Positions 31,094-39,180 of a stretch of DNA of 64,000 nucleotides are shown in pieces; the stretch's first letter is position 1, and each line of letters begins with the position of its first letter. The stretch lies in assembly GCA_016722505.1 (NCBI GenBank), contig JADKJH010000002.1, positions 1 through 64,000 of the forward strand, written 5' to 3'. The translations under genes were made by a program, and so were the position numbers. Source of the DNA: Holophagaceae bacterium (GTDB taxonomy: Bacteria; Acidobacteriota; Holophagae; Holophagales; Holophagaceae). The notes beneath the pieces were generated by a model that ran no database searches, had not been told where the DNA came from, and was given only the letters and a program-made list of their open reading frames with translations.

Positions 31094-31888
31094 TTAGCGC
31101 AGGCGGAAGACAATATTCAGGCGGAAGCGGCTGTACTGGGCGACGCCATTTTCCTTCTGAGGTTCGAACTTCCATTCCATGGCATATTTTTCAGCCGCCT
31201 GGCGCAGCTGGACCGGGCCTTCTTTCGCTACGGCTTCGTTGGGGGTGCCATCGGGCTTGATGGTGATCTCGACCACCACGGTGCCCTGGATCTTGGCCAT
31301 TTTCGCCAAGGGCGGATATTGCAGGACCGGAGGCTGGTAGCGGACTTTCACTTGGCTGAAGTCCACTTCCATGACCTTGCCAGTGCCGCCTACGACGCCA
31401 CCCACGACTCCGCCGATCACACCGCCGACCACACCGCCGGGTTGGCCACCAGCCTGGCCGCCGGCCGGGCCGCTAGCCACGCTGTGGGAGCGGTCTTCTT
31501 TGGGGAGTTCCTTGGGGGTTTCCGGCACCACATCCTGTCTGGGATCCACGGGCTTCTCTTCCCTCGGGTCCGCCCTGGCTACGGGAGCAGCCGGTGGCGG
31601 GGGCGGCGGGGGCGGTGGCGGGGGCGGGGGCGGCGCCGCGTCGGCGGGATCCAGCATCACGTCCGCGATGGACTTCTTGATGGCCTGCCCCGCCTTGGTC
31701 TGGGAAGCCAAATAGACAGCGCCCCCTCCAAAAAACGCGTAGGTAAGAATGGTTAGGGGGATGGTCACCAGCGGATTCGCCCGCTGGACCTCGCTATTGC
31801 CAGCGGACAGCGATGATTTGTAGACCGCATCCTCCAGCGTCTCCGGCTTTTTGGCCGGGGCGGACGCAGGTTTGGAATCTTTGCTCAT
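31094..31888 (-). CDS. tonB: TonB energy transducer
   Basis: A 264-residue TonB-family protein. After a cytoplasmic stretch of about 45 residues comes a TM (LVTIPLTILTYAFFGGGAVYLA), then a periplasmic linker with a run of about 14 prolines, charged segments and a Gly/Val repeat (GGVVGGVIGGVVGG). The C-terminal TonB domain follows: YPPLAKMAKIQGTVVVEITIKPDGTPNEAVAKEGPVQLRQAAEKYAMEWKFEP. ATG 31888 has AGGGAG at good spacing. It heads the operon feeding exbB and the exbD genes and energises outer-membrane receptors. Confidence 0.93.
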   Translation of the reverse strand: MSKDSKPASAPAKKPETLEDAVYKSSLSAGNSEVQRANPLVTIPLTILTYAFFGGGAVYLASQTKAGQAIKKSIADVMLDPADAAPPPPPPPPPPPPPPAAPVARADPREEKPVDPRQDVVPETPKELPKEDRSHSVASGPAGGQAGGQPGGVVGGVIGGVVGGVVGGTGKVMEVDFSQVKVRYQPPVLQYPPLAKMAKIQGTVVVEITIKPDGTPNEAVAKEGPVQLRQAAEKYAMEWKFEPQKENGVAQYSRFRLNIVFRLR

Positions 31889-32155
31889 GCGGCTCCCTGA
31901 AAAGGTCACGAGTGAAAAGGAATGAAGCCGGATCCACTGAAAAAGCAGATTCGGCTTCGTTTGATTAAGGATAAAGATCTGGGGCAGGCCCGAAGGCTAA
32001 GATGACAAGTGAAGTCCTTCCCGTCAAGGGCCAAATTCTGCGGAATTCCGCACCACTGTTACATTTGGCGATTGTTCGATTCCCATGACAAGAGCCCCCT
32101 TGAACGTCACGAGTTCATGACTTTCAAGGTTCCCTCACGAGGTTGTGTCACCGCT

Positions 32156-33307
32156 ATGTCACCAAACATGTATTTTAATTTTTCAGCCGAAATCCTTCCC
32201 ACAACGATCCAAGGGGGAAAGGCCAGGGCGGGAAGCTTCCAGACCGCCCATGGGCAGGTCCTCACCCCAGCTTTCATGCCCGTAGGCACGCAAGGAACCG
32301 TGAAGGGCATCACGCCCACGCAACTCCGGGAAATTGGGCCGCAGGTGATTCTCGGCAACACCTACCACTTGAGTTTGAGGCCCGGAGACGAGCTGGTGGC
32401 GCGGCTCGGCGGACTCCACAAATTCATGGGATGGGATGGTCCGATCCTCACAGACAGCGGCGGCTTCCAGGTTTTTTCGCTCTCATCCATGAGAAAGATC
32501 ACTGAAGAAGGCGTCGCTTTTCAAAGCCATATAGATGGTTCCAGCCATTTCCTAAGCCCCGAAAGGGCCATGGACATTCAACGCAACTTGGGTTCCGACA
32601 TCGTGATGGCGCTGGATGAATGTCCACCGGGCGGCATGGACCGCGGACCGCTGGAGCTGAGCATGGCGCGCACCACACGGTGGCTGCGGCGCTGCCGGGA
32701 TTTTCCGCTGGGTGGGCATCAAGGGTTGTTTGCCATCAACCAAGGCAGCACCCACCTGGACCTGCGCCGGGACCACTTGCATCGGATTCTTGAGATAGAC
32801 GCCGTGACCCCCTTCCAGGGCTTTGCCGTGGGCGGGCTCAGCGTGGGCGAACCCAAGGAATTGATGAATGCCACCCTGGCGGAATTTGTCCATGAGCTGC
32901 CTTATGACAGACCCCGATATCTCATGGGCGTGGGCACTCCCGAGGACTTGCTCTTCGGCATCGAGCAGGGCGTGGACCTCTTCGATTGTGTGCTGCCCAC
33001 CCGCGAGGCCCGGCACGGCAGGCTGCTCACGTCCCGCGGCCGCCTCAACATCAAGAACGCCCGGCACCGGGAGGCGGACACCCCTGTGGATCCGGCGTGC
33101 GGTTGCTATACCTGCCGCACGTTTTCGCGGGCCTATCTGCATCATCTCTTCCGGGCCGGGGAGTTGTTGGCATTCACGCTCAACACGATCCACAACCTGA
33201 GCTACACTGTAGGGCTTACCCGCGCCGCACGTCTGGCCCTGCTGGATGGCCGATTCCCGGCCTTTGCGTCCGCAGCGCGGGAGGACTGGAAAACCGAGGA
33301 GCCATGA
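32156..33307 (+). CDS. tgt: queuine tRNA-ribosyltransferase
   Basis: A 383-residue TGT exchanging guanine for preQ1 at wobble position 34 of His, Asp, Asn and Tyr tRNAs. Catalytic Asp residues are in LTDSGGFQVFSL and FDCVLPTREARHG. The zinc site is CGCYTCRTFSRAYLHHLF, and FAVGGLSVGEP is the flipping segment. The start is uncertain: ATG 32156 or 32168 align best with the family; the frame is open to 32009, but this adds unmatched residues. It starts the classical tgt-yajC-secD-secF operon, overlapping yajC by 4 bp. Confidence 0.95.
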   Translation: MSPNMYFNFSAEILPTTIQGGKARAGSFQTAHGQVLTPAFMPVGTQGTVKGITPTQLREIGPQVILGNTYHLSLRPGDELVARLGGLHKFMGWDGPILTDSGGFQVFSLSSMRKITEEGVAFQSHIDGSSHFLSPERAMDIQRNLGSDIVMALDECPPGGMDRGPLELSMARTTRWLRRCRDFPLGGHQGLFAINQGSTHLDLRRDHLHRILEIDAVTPFQGFAVGGLSVGEPKELMNATLAEFVHELPYDRPRYLMGVGTPEDLLFGIEQGVDLFDCVLPTREARHGRLLTSRGRLNIKNARHREADTPVDPACGCYTCRTFSRAYLHHLFRAGELLAFTLNTIHNLSYTVGLTRAARLALLDGRFPAFASAAREDWKTEEP

Positions 33308-33630
33308 TGTTTGAATTCGCCCTGCTTCAAGCCGCCGCTGGCGGCCCTCCCGCAGCCATGCAATTCCTGCTTTTCGGAGGCATGGCCGCGCTCTTCTACT
33401 TCCTGCTGATCCGCCCGCAGCAGAAGGCCCGCAAGGAAATGGAAGCGCGGCTTTCCACGCTGAAATCCGGCGACGAGGTGATCCTGAGCTCCGGGCTTTA
33501 CGCCACCATCGACCGGGTCGAAGAAAAAGTCCTCTGGCTGAAGATCGGCAATACGACCGTCAAGGCCAAACGCCATGCGGTGGTGGCCCTGGCCTCGGAA
33601 CCGGATTCCAAGTCGGATTCGCCGAGTTGA
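33304..33630 (+). CDS. yajC: preprotein translocase subunit YajC
   Basis: A 108-residue single-TM accessory of SecDF/YidC. TM QFLLFGGMAALFYFLLIRPQQK is followed by KARKEMEARLSTLKSGDEVILSSGLYATI, the hallmark YajC sequence. ATG 33304 overlaps the tgt stop; ATG 33307 is better spaced from GAGGA and may be the true start. The position between tgt and secD is canonical. Confidence 0.95.
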   Translation: MMFEFALLQAAAGGPPAAMQFLLFGGMAALFYFLLIRPQQKARKEMEARLSTLKSGDEVILSSGLYATIDRVEEKVLWLKIGNTTVKAKRHAVVALASEPDSKSDSPS

Positions 33631-33714
33631 TTTTCCAGCGCCAGCTCCGGATGCTTCATCCCCGGACTCGAACGGCCCCTAAAAGTCTGATGTCTGTTTA
33701 AAGGAACTCAACCC

Positions 33715-35352
33715 GTGAGCAAACGGTCTCTCATCCGCCTAGTCTCAACGCTGCTGATCTGCGCGGCCTGCGGCTATTTCTTCATTCCCCTTTCCAAGGT
33801 CCGGTTGGGCCTGGATCTTCGCGGCGGCGTGCATTTCGAGCTGGAAGTCCAGGGCCACGAGGCCCTGGAAGCCGATCTCAGGGACACGCGCGACAGGATC
33901 ACGGAACGGATCCAGGACAAGGCCATCACCGGCATCTCCGTGAAGTCCGACGCGGCCTCGGTCCACGTCGAGGGCATCACCCCCGAAAACCAGCCGGCCG
34001 TCACCAAGATCCTGTCCAACTTCGGTGGCTATGCCATTGCGGAACAGGGCTCCACACGGATCCTCACGCAAAAAGAACTCTTCAAAAAATCGCTGAAGGA
34101 CGATGCCAACAAACGCGCCCAGCAGATCATCGAGAACCGCATCAACCAGTTTGGGGTTGCGGAACCCGAGATCACACCCAGCGGCGCCGAAGGCAACCGG
34201 ATCATCGTGGAATTGCCCGGCGTGGGTGAGGCCGAGCGCGAACGCATCAAGGGCCTGCTTTCGACGCCGGGCCGTCTGGAGGTTCGCTTTCTCTCCAAGA
34301 AGCAGCCCAACCTTTTCCCCGTGAAAACCGAAGCCGAGGCGCTGGCCATGCTCGGCGCGCAATTGCCGGAAGGCACGGAGTTATTCCCAGAGCTTGAAGA
34401 AGAATCCACGGTGGTCACCAACCAGATGAAGGCCGCTATCCGCGCCGCCAAGCCTGGAGAGAAAAAGGCCGACAATGTGCGGCAATGGGTGCTTCTGGAG
34501 AGCAAGGTCTACTATGAAGGCAGCGCCATCACCGACGCGAGCCGCGGACAGGATCAATTCAACACCAACACCGTGAACTTCACACTTAACCGCGAAGGCG
34601 CCGATGCCAACGCCAAGCTTACGGAAATCGCCTCCAATGAAGGCCGCCAGTTCGCTTTCCTGCTGGACCGCAAAGTCATCAGCGTGCTGCGTTCGGATCA
34701 GAAGATCATCGGCAGCGGCGTCGAGATCAAGGGCAATTTCACGCAGCAACAAGCCGATGACCTGGCCCTGAAACTGAAGAGCGGCTCCCTCCGCGCTTCC
34801 ATGAAGTTCCTGGAAGAGCAATCCATGGGACCCAGCCTCGGCGCAGATTCCATCAAGCACGGCATCACCGCGGCGGTCATCGGATTCGGCACCATCATCA
34901 TCTTCATGGTGCTCTGGTACAAGTGGTCAGGCCTGAACGCCATCGTGGCCCTCACCGTGAACCTGATCGTGATGCTCGGGTTGCTGGGCTCTTTCCAGGC
35001 CACCATCACCCTGCCGGGCATCGCGGGATTCGCGCTTACCCTGGGTATCGCGGTGGACGCCAATATCTTGATATTCGAGCGAATCAGGGAAGAACTCGAC
35101 AACGGGCGCAGCGTGGCCGGAGCTATACAAATGGGCTTCGACAAAGTGTTCTGGACCATCGTGGACAGCCACGTCACCCAGCTTTTCGCGGCGCTCCTGC
35201 TGTTCATTTTCGGCACCGGCCCCGTCAAGGGTTTCGCCGTGTCCCTGACCGTGGGTGTCGTGGCTTCGCTCTTCACCTCGATCTACGTGAGCCGCTTCAT
35301 CTACGACTGGATTCTGGAACGGCATCCGGGCACCAAGACACTTTCGGTTTAG
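33715..35352 (+). CDS. secD: protein translocase subunit SecD
   Basis: A 545-residue RND-like subunit that uses proton-motive force to pull secreted proteins into the periplasm. TM1 is at the N-terminus, followed by GLDLRGGVHFELEV and the large P1 domain (AQQIIENRINQFGVAEPEI, IIVELPGVGE). Five TMs follow from SLGADSIKHGITAAVIGFGTIIIFMVLWYKWSG through LPGIAGFALTLGIAVDANILIFERIREEL, whose Asp is the proton-transfer residue. GTG 33715 has AAGGAAC upstream. Confidence 0.96.
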   Translation: MSKRSLIRLVSTLLICAACGYFFIPLSKVRLGLDLRGGVHFELEVQGHEALEADLRDTRDRITERIQDKAITGISVKSDAASVHVEGITPENQPAVTKILSNFGGYAIAEQGSTRILTQKELFKKSLKDDANKRAQQIIENRINQFGVAEPEITPSGAEGNRIIVELPGVGEAERERIKGLLSTPGRLEVRFLSKKQPNLFPVKTEAEALAMLGAQLPEGTELFPELEEESTVVTNQMKAAIRAAKPGEKKADNVRQWVLLESKVYYEGSAITDASRGQDQFNTNTVNFTLNREGADANAKLTEIASNEGRQFAFLLDRKVISVLRSDQKIIGSGVEIKGNFTQQQADDLALKLKSGSLRASMKFLEEQSMGPSLGADSIKHGITAAVIGFGTIIIFMVLWYKWSGLNAIVALTVNLIVMLGLLGSFQATITLPGIAGFALTLGIAVDANILIFERIREELDNGRSVAGAIQMGFDKVFWTIVDSHVTQLFAALLLFIFGTGPVKGFAVSLTVGVVASLFTSIYVSRFIYDWILERHPGTKTLSV

Positions 35353-35384
35353 GCGGGATCAGCTGGTATTTGTCGGGATAAACA

Positions 35385-36584
35385 ATGCACATATTCAAAA
35401 AACTTCCCCAGTTCGACTTTATGAAATGGAAGGGCGTGGCCCTGACCATCTCATGGGGCATCATCGTGATCTGCTTCCTGCTGGCCCGGCCCTGGAGCAG
35501 CAACAGCCGCGTGAAGGTGGGCATGCAGTTCACCGGCGGCATCGATATGATGGTGCGCTTCACCATTCCCATGGAAGCCGACCAGATCCGGAAAGCACTC
35601 CAACATGGCGGCATCAATGATGCGGCCCTGGTGAACTATTCGTCCCCCGCCGGCACCGAGGATTACTCCATCAAGGTGAAGGCGAAGCAGGGCCAGGACT
35701 CCAAAGACTCCACAATCCAGATCAACAAGATTCTCGATGTGCTCAAAAGCCTGGATCCCCAGAGCAAGACCGATCCGCGCCACGACCTCAACACTGAATC
35801 CTCCCTGGCCCTTTCGGAAAAATGGTACGCCGCGAACCTGCTGGGCCTCTCAGGAGACGAGCAGTCAAAACGCGCCACCTACGACGGCTGGGCGGGAAAG
35901 ATCACCGAAGCCCGTGACATCAAAGGCTCGATTTCGAATTACAACGAGTTGCCCTCCACCTTGCCCGCGCCTTTAAGAGAGATGATCCAGAAGGAGTTCC
36001 GCCTAGGCCACATGACCGTCCGCAAGAACGAGAGCTTCTCGCCCTCGATCTCTGGAGAGTGGACAAGCAAAACGCTTTCGGCGGTGTTCTGGGCCAGCGT
36101 GGCGATCCTGCTCTACGTCATGTTCCGCTTCACCATGAGCTTCGCGGTGGGCGGCATCATTGCGCTGCTCCACGACATCCTCATGGCGCTCGGCCTGTTC
36201 GTGCTATTCGGGTATGAATTCTCAGTGCCGGTGGTGGCGAGTTTCCTCATCCTGATGGGCTATTCCATGGCCGACACCATCGTGGTGTTCGACCGCATCC
36301 GCGAGAACAGCCACCGGCCTGAATACCGCCGCGTGCCCATCACGAAATTGATCAACGACTCCATCAACCAGACGCTTTCCCGAACGATTCTCACCTCCAT
36401 GTCGGTGCTCTTCGTGGCCTTCTGCCTGCTGGTCTTCGGCGGCCCGGCGCTCCGCGACCTGAGCTTCCCCATTTTCGTGGGCGTCATCACCGGCACCTAC
36501 TCGTCCATCTACATCGCGTCGCCCGTGGTGGTGTACTGGGATCGCTTCTTCGGCGGCAAGGACAAGCTCAAACAGCACGCCTGA
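35385..36584 (+). CDS. secF: protein translocase subunit SecF
   Basis: A 399-residue partner of SecD. After TM1 (VALTISWGIIVICFLLARP) comes MQFTGGIDMMVRFT of the P1-like region, which is longer than usual with a charged insertion. Five TMs follow, containing GEWTSKTLSAVFWASVAILLYVMFRFTMSFAVGGIIALLHDILMALGLFVLFGYEFSVPVVASFLILMGYSMADTIVVFDRIREN. The Asp in MADTIVVFDRIRE is the conserved ion-coupling region. It ends the operon. Confidence 0.95.
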   Translation: MHIFKKLPQFDFMKWKGVALTISWGIIVICFLLARPWSSNSRVKVGMQFTGGIDMMVRFTIPMEADQIRKALQHGGINDAALVNYSSPAGTEDYSIKVKAKQGQDSKDSTIQINKILDVLKSLDPQSKTDPRHDLNTESSLALSEKWYAANLLGLSGDEQSKRATYDGWAGKITEARDIKGSISNYNELPSTLPAPLREMIQKEFRLGHMTVRKNESFSPSISGEWTSKTLSAVFWASVAILLYVMFRFTMSFAVGGIIALLHDILMALGLFVLFGYEFSVPVVASFLILMGYSMADTIVVFDRIRENSHRPEYRRVPITKLINDSINQTLSRTILTSMSVLFVAFCLLVFGGPALRDLSFPIFVGVITGTYSSIYIASPVVVYWDRFFGGKDKLKQHA

Positions 36585-36609
36585 GGTCGTTCAGGAATAG
36601 AAGCCACGA

Positions 36610-36660
36610 ATAGCACACGAAGAGACACGAATAAAAACTTCGTGTCTCTTCGTGGCTATT
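36610..36660. terminator. bidirectional hairpin between secF and arnD
   Basis: The left arm 36610-36631 and right arm 36639-36660 are inverted copies (about 21 bp) with one small bulge around an 8-nt A-rich loop. A T-rich tail (CTATTTTCTTT) follows on the plus strand. Because secF and the deacetylase converge here, it may serve both. The CACGAA-type units resemble a dispersed repeat. Confidence 0.75.
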
Positions 36661-36688
36661 TTCTTTCCGACATGAACCGTATCGCGCG

Positions 36689-37579
36689 TCAGCTTTCGAA
36701 GCTGAGCCACCCTGCCCTGCCGGGCACTTCGCGTCGCACCATTTTCTTCGCGGGCGGGTTAGCGGCTTTCAGTTCCGGGAGCCAATCGGCGTGGGTGCGG
36801 GCCCGCACTTCGCGGGCCCGCAGGCCTTGCAGGAACGCGTCGAAAGCGCCATGCAGCATCCCGCCCTCCACCTCGGTGTGCAGCGCGTAGACATTCAAGG
36901 TGTCTTCCCGGATCAGGGACCACACCCGTTCGTTCACATCCCTTTCACTCATGCCATCCAGTCCGTAGAGTTCGTCCAGCGTTGGCAGCGTCGTGGGTAC
37001 TTGAAGGGTCGTCAGGGCCTTGCCTTTCACGATGGGATAGAAGGGGGCGATGCCACGGCAATCCCCGGCATAATCGAGCGTGTACTGCTCCTGCAACTCC
37101 AGCGTGGTGTCATTGCAGCGCCAAGCCGGACTCACGGCGCCTCTGGCCCGGCATCCAAACACGGCTTCAAAGGCTTCGTGGCTGCGACCGTACCAGTCCT
37201 GCAACCATTCCCGTGATTTCCGGTCCAGCAGGTCGTGGTACTGCACGTGGTCCCAGGCATGGATGCCCACTTCGTGCCCGGCTTCCCGCGCAGCTCGCAT
37301 CTGCTCGGCTGCGCGTTTGTGGATGATCGGAGCTGGAAGCAGGACACCGTACATGAGGGTTTTCAGGCCGTACATCTGGGGCGCCTTGGTGCGGCGCATT
37401 TTTGCCAGGAAGCCTTTGCGGAAGATCCGGCGAAGGGCTTTCCCGCTGCTGTCGGGCCCAAAACTGAAATAAAAGCTGGCCTGCATCCGGTGCTTGTCCA
37501 GCAAGCGCAGCAAAGTGGGTATCCCCTTGAGGGAACCCTCCAGGGTGTCCACATCCACACGCAAAGAAATGGTTTTCAA
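36689..37579 (-). CDS. arnD: ArnD-like polysaccharide deacetylase
   Basis: A 296-residue NodB-type deacetylase close to ArnD (deformylates undecaprenyl-phosphate-Ara4FN in lipid A modification). Motifs: LRVDVDTLEGSLKGIPTLLRLLDKHRMQASFYFSFGPD, EVGIHAWDHVQYHDLL, SPAWRCNDTTLELQEQYTLDYAGDCRG, VPTTLPTLDEL and VYALHTEVEG. Metal-binding Asp and His residues are visible. No other arn genes are nearby, so the substrate may be a different glycolipid. It is followed on the same strand by nothing; upstream is a PilZ gene 8 bp away. Confidence 0.85.
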   Translation of the reverse strand: MKTISLRVDVDTLEGSLKGIPTLLRLLDKHRMQASFYFSFGPDSSGKALRRIFRKGFLAKMRRTKAPQMYGLKTLMYGVLLPAPIIHKRAAEQMRAAREAGHEVGIHAWDHVQYHDLLDRKSREWLQDWYGRSHEAFEAVFGCRARGAVSPAWRCNDTTLELQEQYTLDYAGDCRGIAPFYPIVKGKALTTLQVPTTLPTLDELYGLDGMSERDVNERVWSLIREDTLNVYALHTEVEGGMLHGAFDAFLQGLRAREVRARTHADWLPELKAANPPAKKMVRREVPGRAGWLSFES

Positions 37580-37587
37580 GATCTACC

Positions 37588-38307
37588 TCAGTCCAGTTCC
37601 TCGGGCTCCCGCAGGCTTTGGGAACGGTCAGTGCGGCGATCCTGGATGAAACGACGCAAGTCCTCCTGGCCCTCCCCAGGCTGTCCCCAGAACACCACAC
37701 CCGCTCGTGTGGGAAGCGGATCGCCCTCCATGTGCATCAGATGGCGGATCTCGCCGTGGCAACTGAACAATGCGCCACCTGGAAGGGTGGTTTGCACCTG
37801 GACCTTTTGCCGCAAAGGAAGATTTGCCGATGCCGGAAGCGCAAGCCCCATCCCGGTTTCAGTGAGATTCAGCACCTTTACGTCCCACGTTTGGTCCTGG
37901 GCCTTGAGCTTGCCCACCAATGGCGCCTGGTCGGCCGAAGCCATCCTCATATCCCTGCGGCGCTTGAGTTCTAGGCCACGAGCAGGCCAGGCCAGGCGGA
38001 GGATCGGGGGAAACATCGTATCGCCTTCGGTTGCGACCAACGGCGTCAACACTGGACTGTCCAAAGAAACCACTTGATCGCCCAGGATGATGGAGAGCGT
38101 CACCATCGTTCCTTCTTCAGGCAGCTGGTCGCGCCGCTTGGCGCCTATGAGATGCATGGCGATTCCGGGCTCGATGCCCGCCAGACGTAAGTCCCCCAAC
38201 ATGCGATTGCTGCCCATGGCACGCAGGCTCACAGAGGCCTTCAAATCTTTGGCATCCCGGAGCATGGTTTCCAGTTCTTCATCACTTGGAAAAATCGGTT
38301 CGCTCAT
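37588..38307 (-). CDS. PilZ-domain protein
   Basis: A 239-residue cytosolic protein with an N-terminal YcgR-like region (residues about 20-110) and a C-terminal PilZ domain. The c-di-GMP signature is partial: basic stretch LELKRRRDMRM for RxxxR and VLNLTETGMGLAL for the (D/N)xSxxG motif, with Thr for Ser. Expected to couple cyclic-di-GMP to motility or envelope behaviour. ATG 38307 has GAGGAG at five-base spacing. It precedes the deacetylase by 8 bp and probably shares its transcript. Confidence 0.82.
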   Translation of the reverse strand: MSEPIFPSDEELETMLRDAKDLKASVSLRAMGSNRMLGDLRLAGIEPGIAMHLIGAKRRDQLPEEGTMVTLSIILGDQVVSLDSPVLTPLVATEGDTMFPPILRLAWPARGLELKRRRDMRMASADQAPLVGKLKAQDQTWDVKVLNLTETGMGLALPASANLPLRQKVQVQTTLPGGALFSCHGEIRHLMHMEGDPLPTRAGVVFWGQPGEGQEDLRRFIQDRRTDRSQSLREPEELD

Positions 38308-38346
38308 GTCACTCCTCGTTCGCTCATACAGGCCGTGGATCAATCC

Positions 38347-39087
38347 CTAAATGCCGTAGGCAAGCCGGTCCGCCAGATGCGCATGAAGCCCTGCCTGCCG
38401 TATTGCCCGGGCCGCGCCCTTGTGATCATAGTCCAGCCGGTGCAACCTGAGACGGCGCTTGGAAGGATCGAAGGTCATGAAGGAAAGGCGCGGATCCCGG
38501 TCCCGAGGCTGGCCAACAGAGCCAGGATTCACCAGGTAGCGGCAGCCCTCGCGGAGGCTGAACCACTCGCCTTCCTGCAGCGTCAGCCAGGTGAGCTGAT
38601 GGGCCTCTTCATCGAGTTCGAAACAACCAGGCAAGTGGGTATGGCCAAAGAAACAAAGCTGCCCATGAAAGCTGTCAAACGCCATGAGGGCATCCCGGGG
38701 ATGCAACAGGTAGGCGTCTTCGTCCATGGGTGAGCCGTGTGCCAGCACATAGTCTTCGCCTACCGCCAAGGGGCCTATGGGCAGGGATTCCAGAAAGTGC
38801 AGGTTCTCCCGGGAAAGCCGCTCTTGCGTCCATTCCGCCGAGCCCCGGGCCGGGCCGCTGAAGGCCAAGGCTGGTTCCAGCCCCGCGCACACCTTGTCAT
38901 GGTTGCCCCGCACGCTGATCCGCGGCTTCAGCTCCCTTACCATTTCCAGCACCTGATTGGGCTGCGCGCCATAGCCCACCAGGTCTCCCAAGAGCGCGAA
39001 GCGGCTCACGGCCCGCCGCTTGGCATAACGAAGCACCACCCGCAGCGCGTGCAGGTTGGCATGCAGGTCAGAGAGGATGATGTCCAT
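38347..39087 (-). CDS. metallophosphoesterase (YfcE-like phosphodiesterase family)
   Basis: A 246-residue calcineurin-like phosphoesterase. Metal ligands are evident in LSDLHANLHAL (Asp, His), LLGDLVGYGAQP (GD), RGNHDKVC (GNHD), LAHGSP (His) and FGHTHLPGC (GHTH). Substrate unknown; relatives act on phosphodiesters or bis-phosphate nucleotides. ATG 39087 places the SDLH motif at the N-terminus as usual; the upstream ORF extension runs into an inverted repeat. It lies 39 bp from pilZ on the same strand. Confidence 0.88.
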   Translation of the reverse strand: MDIILSDLHANLHALRVVLRYAKRRAVSRFALLGDLVGYGAQPNQVLEMVRELKPRISVRGNHDKVCAGLEPALAFSGPARGSAEWTQERLSRENLHFLESLPIGPLAVGEDYVLAHGSPMDEDAYLLHPRDALMAFDSFHGQLCFFGHTHLPGCFELDEEAHQLTWLTLQEGEWFSLREGCRYLVNPGSVGQPRDRDPRLSFMTFDPSKRRLRLHRLDYDHKGAARAIRQAGLHAHLADRLAYGI

Positions 39088-39129
39088 GGGCAGGTTGATC
39101 AGTCTACGTCGTCCTGCGTTCCGACATAA

Positions 39130-39180
39130 GGGGCCGTGCCCAAATAACCTCAAGTGAACAGGTTATTTGGGCACGGCCCC
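39130..39180. repeat. 21-bp perfect inverted repeat spanning the 3' end of thiE-aroK
   Basis: GGGGCCGTGCCCAAATAACC plus T (39130-39150) is perfectly inverted at 39160-39180 around a 9-nt loop. The right arm encodes the last residues and stop of the ThiE-AroK protein (GAVPK). It may act as a terminator for that gene or be a REP/MITE-like insertion that supplied the stop codon. The phrase resembles short repeats that accompany transposases elsewhere, but none is nearby. Confidence 0.85.
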
